A stretch of 6,245 nucleotides of DNA, from positions 1 to 6,245 of the forward strand of contig JAEWBW010000689.1 in NCBI GenBank assembly GCA_023390955.1. The letters are read 5' to 3'. Positions 1 to 6,245 of the stretch are shown one piece after another. Source of the stretch: Pseudomonadota bacterium. GTDB taxonomy: Bacteria > Pseudomonadota > Alphaproteobacteria > Rhizobiales > Xanthobacteraceae. The notes beneath the pieces are model-generated. The model saw only the letters and a program-made list of their open reading frames with translations, was not told where the DNA came from and searched no databases. Position numbers and translations under genes: made by a program. Positions within the stretch are counted from its first letter, which is position 1; each line of letters opens with the position of its first letter.

Positions 1-1
1 C

Positions 2-1327
<1,326 letters not shown>

Positions 1328-1338
1328 GGATCAGAACC

Positions 1339-1425
1339 CGTCATTGCGAGCGTAGCGAAGCAATCCAGACTTTCTCTTCGGTTACAGACTGGATTGCTTC
1401 GTCGCTCACGCTCCTCGCAATGACG
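1339..1425. repeat. Dispersed palindromic element, copy 1, between gltB and gltD
   Basis: An imperfect inverted repeat starts 11 bases after the gltB stop. The left arm is 1339-1368 and the right arm 1389-1425, separated by a 20-base loop. The outer stem is CGTCATTGCGAG with its complement and the inner stem is GAAGCAATCCAG with its complement. Between the stems the arms are unequal: 6 bases on the left and 13 on the right, so a folded RNA would have an asymmetric internal loop. The same element recurs at 6085-6170 in the same orientation. No T-run follows, so it does not look like an ordinary intrinsic terminator. From memory, palindromes of this type are scattered in many copies in Bradyrhizobium genomes. 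A small non-autonomous mobile or REP-like origin is inference. Confidence 0.9.
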
Positions 1426-1470
1426 ATGAGAGAACGACAAACGAACTAAGCGGCAGGGACTGTTGGTTTA

Positions 1471-2922
1471 ATGGGCAAGGTCACGGGTTTTCTCGAAATC
1501 GAACGGCACGATCGCAAGTACACCCCGGTCGCCGACCGCTTGAAGCATTTCAAAGAGTTCGTGGTTCCGCTTTCCGAGAAGGAAACGCGCGACCAGGCCG
1601 CACGCTGCATGAATTGCGGCATTCCCTATTGCCACGGCACCGGCTCGGTCGCGCCGGGCACGCCCGGCTGTCCCGTCAACAACCAGATCCCGGACTGGAA
1701 CGATCTGGTCTATCAGGGCAATTGGGAAGAGGCCTCGCGCAACCTGCACTCGACCAACAATTTCCCCGAGTTCACCGGCCGCATCTGCCCCGCGCCGTGC
1801 GAGGCGTCCTGCACGCTCAACATCGACGACAACCCGGTCACCATCAAGACGATCGAATGCGCGATCGTCGACCGCGCCTGGGACAATGGCTGGCTGAAGC
1901 CGGAAGTCGCAGCGGTCAAGACCGGCAAGAAGGTCGCCGTGATCGGCGCCGGTCCGGCCGGCATGGCGTGCGCGCAGCAGCTCGCGCGCGCCGGCCACGA
2001 CGTCCATGTCTATGAGAAGTTCGCCAAGGCCGGCGGCCTTCTTCGTTATGGCATTCCCGACTTCAAGATGGAGAAGGGCGTCATCGATCGCCGCGTCACG
2101 CAGATGGAAGGCGAAGGCGTCACCTTCCACTACAACGCCCATGTCGGCGCCAATGGCAGCGTCGATCCGCGCGAGCTGGTCAACCAGTACGACGCCATCG
2201 CGCTGACCGGCGGCGCGGAAGCCCCGCGCGACCTGCCGATCCCCGGCCGCGAGCTCGACGGCATCCACTATGCGATGGATTTCCTGCCGCAGCAGAACCG
2301 CCGCGTCTCCAACGAGCCGCTCGGCGGCGCCACCGAGATTCTGGCCGGCGGCAAGCATGTCGTCGTCATCGGCGGCGGCGACACCGGCTCCGACTGCATC
2401 GGCACCTCGCTGCGCCAGGGCGCCAAGTCGGTGACCCAGCTCGAGATCATGCCCGCTCCGCCCGAGCGCGAGAACAAGGGCGTGACCTGGCCGAACTGGC
2501 CGCTGAAGATGCGCACCTCCTCCAGCCAGGCCGAAGGCGCGGTCCGCGAATTCGCCGTGCTGACGCAGAAGTTTTCCGGTGAGAACGGCAAGGTCAAGAA
2601 GCTGCACTGCGTCCGCGTCGACGAGAAGTTCAAGCCGCTTCCCGGCACCGAGTTCGAGCTCGACGCCGAGCTGATCCTGCTGGCGATGGGTTTTGTGCAT
2701 CCCGTGCATGAGGGCCTGCTGAAGCTGCTCTCGGTCGATCTCGACCCGCGCGGCAACGTCAAGGCCAACACGATGGACTACCAATCCTCGCGCCCGAACG
2801 TCTTCACCGCCGGCGACATGCGCCGCGGCCAGTCGCTGGTGGTCTGGGCCATCCGCGAAGGCCGGCTCTGCGCCCGGTCGATCGACACGTTCCTGATGGG
2901 GAAGACGGACCTGCCGCGCTGA
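1471..2922 (+). CDS. gltD: Glutamate synthase small subunit (NADPH-dependent)
   Basis: This is the small (beta) subunit of glutamate synthase. It oxidises NADPH on FAD and passes electrons through iron-sulfur clusters to the FMN of GltB. It has 483 residues, the normal length. The N-terminal part holds the cysteines that serve the 4Fe-4S clusters: C46, C49, C54 and C67 (CMNCGIPYC...GCPVNNQIPDW), then C106, C110 and C114 (CPAPCEASC). The first Rossmann motif, VIGAGPAG at 157-164, binds FAD and is followed by GGLLRYGIPDFK. The second, VIGGGDTG at 299-306, fits NADPH binding. TAGDMRRGQSLVVWAI at 446-461 is the conserved C-terminal FAD contact. The ATG start gives the family's usual beginning (MGKVTGFLEIER), with AGGGA at 1455-1459 as a somewhat distant ribosome binding site. 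It is in the same direction as gltB and probably co-transcribed, with a palindrome between them. It ends in TGA and faces the barrel gene convergently. Long open frames on the opposite strand are codon-bias shadows. Confidence 0.98.
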   Translation: MGKVTGFLEIERHDRKYTPVADRLKHFKEFVVPLSEKETRDQAARCMNCGIPYCHGTGSVAPGTPGCPVNNQIPDWNDLVYQGNWEEASRNLHSTNNFPEFTGRICPAPCEASCTLNIDDNPVTIKTIECAIVDRAWDNGWLKPEVAAVKTGKKVAVIGAGPAGMACAQQLARAGHDVHVYEKFAKAGGLLRYGIPDFKMEKGVIDRRVTQMEGEGVTFHYNAHVGANGSVDPRELVNQYDAIALTGGAEAPRDLPIPGRELDGIHYAMDFLPQQNRRVSNEPLGGATEILAGGKHVVVIGGGDTGSDCIGTSLRQGAKSVTQLEIMPAPPERENKGVTWPNWPLKMRTSSSQAEGAVREFAVLTQKFSGENGKVKKLHCVRVDEKFKPLPGTEFELDAELILLAMGFVHPVHEGLLKLLSVDLDPRGNVKANTMDYQSSRPNVFTAGDMRRGQSLVVWAIREGRLCARSIDTFLMGKTDLPR

Positions 2923-2945
2923 GGCGCGGCTCGCTCCATAAACGG

Positions 2946-3050
2946 TGTCATCGCCCGGCTTGACCGGGCGATCCAGTATCCCAGAGACGTTATCGATTGA
3001 ACCGAAAGGCCGCGGCGTACTGGATGCCCCGGTCAAGCCGGGGCATGACA
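2946..3050. repeat. Two-arm palindromic element, each arm itself a hairpin, between convergent genes
   Basis: Two 33-base arms, 2946-2978 and 3018-3050, are inverted copies matching at 29 of 33 positions, with a 39-base spacer. Each arm also folds on itself into an 8-bp stem with a 5-base loop: 2951-2958 with 2964-2971, and 3025-3032 with 3038-3045. The four differences between arms are two swapped base pairs of that small stem, so both stems stay perfect. The element fills the 187-bp gap between the ends of gltD and the barrel gene, where it could end or stabilise both transcripts. There is no T-run of an intrinsic terminator on either side. From memory this GTCAT...CCCGG...ATCCAGTA type is common in Bradyrhizobium and its relatives. 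Nothing else is seen in the gap. Confidence 0.88.
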
Positions 3051-3109
3051 GCGGAGGGTGTGGCTGCGCCCTCGACGATGTCGGACTGACGTCCGCATCA
3101 CGCGCCCCG

Positions 3110-4864
3110 CTAGTTCTGCAGTCTCACCCCCAACATCACCACCGTGCCCTGCGAGCTCGAGCTCGCGATGCTCGAATCCAGGATGTCGTGGCGCAGCGTG
3201 CCCTTGATCCAGATGTTGCGGTTGAGCTTGTAGATCAGATTGCCTTCGAGCGAGTAGGTCTTGTCGTTGGGGTTCTGGCCCTGGTAGTCGAGCGTGCCGT
3301 AGGTGAACTTGCCGACGGCGGTGAGCCAGCGGCGGAAGTCGTGATCGACCTCAGCCGAATAGGTGCGCACCAGCACGCCGGAGGAGCCGGCCACCGTGGT
3401 TTCCGAGATCTGCGTGTCGGTGAAGAACTTTACCGTGGTGAGACCGCTGGCGTTCCAGATCAGCGAGCCCGTGGTCAGGAAGCCGGCGAGCTGGCTGAGG
3501 CGCGGGTCGACATAGTTGCGCGCGGCATAGCCGACCGAGATCTCGCCGGTGAGGATACGCGAGAATTCAAAGGACGAACCGACCTTGGCGTAGCCGCCGT
3601 TGGAGTCGCGGAAGAAGCCGTTGCGGTCGGCGGCCTGGTCGTGGACGCGCGTGTCGCCCTGGATCTCGACGAACGGTTTCAGGCCGGGCTTCAAATCGTA
3701 GGAGAAGCGACCGATACCGCCATACTGGTTGAAGTCGCGGTCGTTGTTGCTGAAGGTCGAGCCGTCGGTCAGCTTGGAGTCGGTATAGGCCGTGCGATCG
3801 ACGGTGCCGCCGACGGCGACCTGGAAGCGATTGAAGGTCTGGTCGAAGCCGAGCGTGGTGCCGTAGGCGGCGTAGATCGTATATTTCTGCAGGCCGGCCT
3901 GCACGTTCGGGCTGCCGGGGTTGTCGGTGGCGAGCCGCAGGCGGAGCTGCGAGGTCAGCTTGAGGTCGCGGTCGACGTCCACGCGGCCGTCGACATGGCC
4001 GTTGAAATCGGGACGGTTGATCTCGACCGGCGACGGCGAGGCAAAGCCGTCGATCGTGGCCGGCATGTTCTGGGTGTAGCCGGAGAACGAGCCACGGAGG
4101 TCAGCGACCAGCGCGTGGCGCTCCCAGTCGGACATCACCACGAGCTCGGACCCGACCACGGCAACGGGCGAACCGACCGGCTTGTTGAGACGCGCCGGAT
4201 TGGAATCGTAACCGCCCGAAAGCTCGAGCGCGCCCTTGATCAAAAAGCTGCCGGCATAGTCGCCGACGGGGCCGAAGGGATCCTCGTCGAGCTTGATACG
4301 GCGGCGCGCCGGCTGGCCCGGCGCGTTACCGGCCATCGCCGCGGGCACCGGCGTCTTGTGCGCGGTCTCCGAGGGCGGCGGCGCGATGCGCGGCAGGCCG
4401 ATGCCGGTCGCAACCGGCGCTGTGGGAGGCGGCGGATTGCCCGGCCCGACGCGCTTGGGTTTTGGCTGGCCCGGGTAGAGCTTTGGCTGCTGGCGCTTGC
4501 GGTTCAGCGAATCGTAGCCCGCACCACCCGCGCCAGTCGCCGCGGGCAGACCATAGGTCGGGACCTGTCCGACGCGGGTCGGCGCCGACGTCTCCCGCGC
4601 CTTGCGCGGATCGACGTTGGGGTCCGGCAACGCGGGCACGGCATCCGACGGCGGTAGACGCAGCGTATTGGTGGTGGCGGTACGGCGGGTGGGAAGCGTG
4701 TCGGGCGTGGCAAAGCCGCCGCGGTTGGGATTGAACAGGTCGGGCGTGAGGCTCTGGGCGACCGCCGGGGCGCTCCCCAGCGTGGTCGTCAGCGCAAGGC
4801 ACGCCAAGGCGGCGCGAAAGCATTGCGCGCGCTTGCTCCGGCCACTGCCTGGAGGCGACCCCAC
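3110..4864 (-). CDS. Outer-membrane beta-barrel protein, BBP2_2 (DUF2320) type, with proline-rich N-terminal region
   Basis: A 584-residue secreted protein predicted to sit in the outer membrane. Residues 9-36 look like a signal peptide: basic GRSKR, a hydrophobic core (ALACLALTTTLG) and a likely cleavage site after AVA at 34-36. Residues about 37-200 are rich in proline, arginine and lysine with low complexity (PGNPPPPTAP at 141-150), probably a flexible periplasmic segment. From about 202 to the end come amphipathic strands alternating polar and hydrophobic residues with Asn/Asp/Gly turns. The GGYDSNPAR motif at 217-225 is typical of BBP2_2 barrels. The last residues are MLGVRLQN, so the usual terminal Phe is absent. 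The start is GTG at 4864. An in-frame TGA lies at 4886-4888, so no earlier start exists in this frame. GGAG at 4875-4878 lies 10 bases upstream. The family's function is not established, and the family assignment is from motif recognition. The gene is divergent from kdsD and convergent with gltD. A 570-aa open frame on the opposite strand is an Arg/Asp/Gly-rich shadow. Confidence 0.85.
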   Translation of the reverse strand: MGSPPGSGRSKRAQCFRAALACLALTTTLGSAPAVAQSLTPDLFNPNRGGFATPDTLPTRRTATTNTLRLPPSDAVPALPDPNVDPRKARETSAPTRVGQVPTYGLPAATGAGGAGYDSLNRKRQQPKLYPGQPKPKRVGPGNPPPPTAPVATGIGLPRIAPPPSETAHKTPVPAAMAGNAPGQPARRRIKLDEDPFGPVGDYAGSFLIKGALELSGGYDSNPARLNKPVGSPVAVVGSELVVMSDWERHALVADLRGSFSGYTQNMPATIDGFASPSPVEINRPDFNGHVDGRVDVDRDLKLTSQLRLRLATDNPGSPNVQAGLQKYTIYAAYGTTLGFDQTFNRFQVAVGGTVDRTAYTDSKLTDGSTFSNNDRDFNQYGGIGRFSYDLKPGLKPFVEIQGDTRVHDQAADRNGFFRDSNGGYAKVGSSFEFSRILTGEISVGYAARNYVDPRLSQLAGFLTTGSLIWNASGLTTVKFFTDTQISETTVAGSSGVLVRTYSAEVDHDFRRWLTAVGKFTYGTLDYQGQNPNDKTYSLEGNLIYKLNRNIWIKGTLRHDILDSSIASSSSQGTVVMLGVRLQN

Positions 4865-5057
4865 GATAGAAAAACTCCAACGAATTCATACGCTTCTGCG
4901 ACGATCTCAGCCGGGCGGCGGGAACCGTCGTTAATGGAGTTAAAACAATTATGGTTAATGACCCGTTGAGGGCCGGAGCCGCCCGCGTCGCTTCGCCGGC
5001 CGGGTCGTGCTAAGCAGCGGCAACGGGCGAAGCGCCCTCTTCCAGGTTCCAAAACAT
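4865..5057. promoter_or_regulatory. Divergent promoter region between barrel gene and kdsD
   Basis: This 193-bp gap must hold the promoter of the minus-strand barrel gene and probably also that of kdsD. Bases about 4926-4962 are distinctly AT-rich in an otherwise GC-rich region and contain TTAA three times (4931, 4940, 4955), which marks the most likely promoter or operator zone. I cannot place convincing -35 and -10 hexamers with correct spacing on either strand. Between this patch and kdsD lie inverted repeats at 4989-4997 with 5026-5034 and 5025-5029 with 5033-5037. Unlike the other three gaps in the window, this one holds no dispersed palindrome. Confidence 0.5.
4875..4878 (-). promoter_or_regulatory. 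Candidate ribosome binding site of the barrel gene
   Basis: On the minus strand GGAG lies 10 bases before the GTG at 4864, a slightly long but workable spacing. It supports GTG as the real start. The competing ATG at 4887-4889 is one base out of frame with the barrel and has only a weak AGAAG upstream. Confidence 0.45.
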
Positions 5058-6068
5058 ATGCCGAGTTCGAAACCGCTGATGACCGCATCATCCGGCTCCA
5101 CCCCCGCCAGCATCGAATCCGCGCTCCGCACGCTGGAGACGGAAAGCAGCGGCATCACCGCGCTCGCCACCGCGCTGCGGGGACCGCTGGGCGCGACCTT
5201 CGCCGCTGCAGTCGAACTGATCCGCAACGCCAAGGGCCGCGTCATCGTCACCGGGCTCGGCAAGTCCGGCCACATGGGGCGCAAGATCGCGGCAACCCTG
5301 GCCTCGACCGGCACGCCGGCCTTCTTCGTCCATGCCGCCGAAGCCGGCCATGGCGATCTCGGCATGATCACCACCGACGACGTCATCATGGCGCTGTCCT
5401 GGTCCGGCGAGCAGCCGGAGATGAAGAACGTCGTGAACTATTCGGCGCGCTTCGCGATCCCGATGATCGCGGTGACGTCGAAGTCGGATTCCTCGCTCGG
5501 CCAAGCCGCCGACATCGTGATCGAGTTGCCGAAGGCGCGCGAGGCTTGCCCGCACAATCTGGCGCCGACCACCTCGACCTTGATGCAGGCCGCGATCGGC
5601 GATGCCATCGCGATCGCACTGCTTGAGGGACGCGGCTTCACCCCGCTCGAATTCGCCCACTTCCATCCGGGCGGCAAGCTCGGCGCGATGCTGAAATTCG
5701 TGCGCGACTACATGCGCACCGGCGATGAACTCCCGGTGAAGCCGCTCGGCACCAAGATGTCGGACGCGATCATGGAGATGTCGGCCAAGGGGCTCGGCTG
5801 CGTCTGCATCGTCAACAAGGCGAACGAGGCCGTCGGCATCATCACGGACGGCGATCTGCGCCGCCACATGCAGAAGCCGGACCTGCTGACGGTGTCGGTC
5901 GACGACATCATGACCAGGCAGCCCAAGACTGTGCCGCCCACGATGCTGGCGAGCGAGATGATCGAGGTGCTGAACACGCGCAAGATCACTTCGCTGGTGG
6001 TGACGGACGCGGACAAGGTGGTGGGGATCGTGCACCTGCATGATCTGCTGCGTGCGGGTGTGGCGTAG
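5058..6068 (+). CDS. kdsD: D-arabinose-5-phosphate isomerase, KpsF/GutQ family
   Basis: It interconverts D-ribulose 5-phosphate and D-arabinose 5-phosphate in the cytoplasm, the first committed step to Kdo, the sugar linking lipid A to the LPS core. An N-terminal SIS domain (about residues 50-210) is followed by two CBS domains (about 218-270 and 281-335). The four catalytic residues known in E. coli KdsD (K59, E111, E152, H193) all align: K69 in GLGKSGH, E121 in SGEQPE, E162 in REACP and H203 in HFHPGG. STGTPAFFVH, GDLGM, TDGDLRR and the end HDLLRAGVA are also near-identical to the family. From the ATG at 5058 it has 336 residues against 328 in E. coli. A GTG at 5007 would add 17 residues of unconvincing sequence, and an ATG at 5079 would remove 7. 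The only upstream purine stretch is AGG at 5044-5046, so the start is moderately certain. No partner Kdo or LPS-transport gene is adjacent on this strand within the window. The gene is divergent from the barrel gene. A capsule-specific KpsF or sugar-alcohol GutQ paralogue is possible but less likely. Confidence 0.95.
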   Translation: MPSSKPLMTASSGSTPASIESALRTLETESSGITALATALRGPLGATFAAAVELIRNAKGRVIVTGLGKSGHMGRKIAATLASTGTPAFFVHAAEAGHGDLGMITTDDVIMALSWSGEQPEMKNVVNYSARFAIPMIAVTSKSDSSLGQAADIVIELPKAREACPHNLAPTTSTLMQAAIGDAIAIALLEGRGFTPLEFAHFHPGGKLGAMLKFVRDYMRTGDELPVKPLGTKMSDAIMEMSAKGLGCVCIVNKANEAVGIITDGDLRRHMQKPDLLTVSVDDIMTRQPKTVPPTMLASEMIEVLNTRKITSLVVTDADKVVGIVHLHDLLRAGVA

Positions 6069-6084
6069 GCACGCTTCCTCCTCC

Positions 6085-6170
6085 CGTCATTGCGAGCGCA
6101 GCGAAGCAATCCAGAGTCCCACCGCGGAGGCAGTCTGGATTGCTTCGTCGCTCCGCTCCTCGCAATGACG
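6085..6170. repeat. Dispersed palindromic element, copy 2, downstream of kdsD
   Basis: The second copy of the element at 1339-1425 begins 16 bases after the kdsD stop. The left arm is 6085-6114 and the right arm 6135-6170, with a 20-base loop. The left arms of the two copies differ at one base (T or C at arm position 14). The right arms differ by a single inserted A in copy 1. The loops are unrelated in sequence but equal in length. Orientation is the same, with the longer, asymmetric arm on the right. It lies between kdsD and the probable convergent gene at the window edge, where it could act on both transcript ends. No T-run follows. Confidence 0.9.
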
Positions 6171-6174
6171 GTGG

Positions 6175-6245
6175 TTAGGCCGCCGGAAACCGCGCCGCAT
6201 TCTCCTCCAGCGGCAATCTCAGCCCGTTCGCGAGATACGATACCG
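6175..6245 (-). CDS. C-terminal end of an unidentified protein (runs off right edge)
   Basis: On the minus strand a frame open to the window edge ends in TAA at 6175-6177. The last 22 residues read VSYLANGLRLPLEENAARFPAA. The composition looks protein-like, and the stop lies just outside the palindromic element, as expected for a gene convergent with kdsD. However, 22 open codons in GC-rich DNA are not strong evidence. I do not recognise the family. Confidence 0.45.
   Translation of the reverse strand, partial: VSYLANGLRLPLEENAARFPAA

Noticed and set aside
1339..1425. Rho-independent terminator between gltB and gltD
   Set aside because: The hairpin is long with an internal loop and no T-run follows; the same element occurs elsewhere as a dispersed repeat, so a repeat is the better call.
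1468..3036. 522-codon open frame on the minus strand opposite gltD
   Set aside because: It mirrors gltD, is dominated by Ala, Asp, Arg, Gly and Val, shows no family motif, and gltD on the plus strand is unmistakable. High GC at third codon positions produces such frames.
3151..3166. Perfect 16-bp palindrome GCGAGCTCGAGCTCGC inside the barrel gene
   Set aside because: It falls on alternating AGC and TCG serine codons of the run ASSSSQ, which makes a palindrome automatically; no reason to think it is an operator.
2945..4657. 570-codon open frame on the plus strand opposite the barrel gene
   Set aside because: Its composition (Arg, Asp, Gly, Ala, Val) is typical of an antisense shadow and it begins inside the palindromic element. 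The minus-strand frame has a signal peptide and barrel-like strands.
4931..4958. CtrA full binding site (TTAA-N7-TTAA)
   Set aside because: The three TTAA tetramers are separated by 5 and 11 bases, never 7.
5088..6041. 317-codon minus-strand open frame opposite kdsD
   Set aside because: His/Arg/Asp-rich shadow; all KdsD catalytic motifs are on the plus strand.

Overview
The window is a GC-rich chromosomal segment that looks like an alphaproteobacterium, most likely Bradyrhizobium or a close relative (Nitrobacteraceae). This rests on the base composition, the protein sequences, and two kinds of short intergenic palindromes that I associate from memory with Bradyrhizobium and Rhodopseudomonas genomes. 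No search could be run, so the genus is an inference.

Layout from left to right. (1) The last 441 codons of gltB, the large subunit of NADPH-type glutamate synthase, on the plus strand. (2) A 143-bp gap filled mostly by an 87-bp imperfect palindrome. (3) Complete gltD, the small subunit (483 aa), plus strand. (4) A 187-bp convergent gap with a second, different palindromic element, built of two arms that are each a hairpin. (5) A minus-strand gene for a 584-aa secreted outer-membrane beta-barrel protein of the BBP2_2 (formerly DUF2320) type. (6) A 193-bp divergent gap with an AT-rich patch, the likely promoter region for genes on both sides. (7) Plus-strand kdsD (kpsF/gutQ family), arabinose-5-phosphate isomerase. 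(8) A second copy of the palindrome found between gltB and gltD. (9) The last 22 codons of a probable minus-strand gene that runs off the right edge.

GltB and GltD form one enzyme that makes two glutamates from glutamine and 2-oxoglutarate using NADPH, the second half of the GS/GOGAT ammonium-assimilation route. KdsD makes the precursor of Kdo, the inner-core sugar of lipopolysaccharide, and the divergently transcribed barrel protein sits in the same outer membrane, so the right half has an envelope theme. No direct functional link between barrel and isomerase can be proved from sequence alone.

This is mainly a core-genome region. I see no phage, transposase, CRISPR or defence genes, and nothing that amounts to a clear undescribed system. 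The points worth a second look are the palindromes (one inside the gltB-gltD operon, one pair of arms with compensatory base changes), the start of the barrel gene, where a GTG frame and an upstream ATG frame are offset by one base at a GGGG run, and possible alternative hairpins in the kdsD leader.
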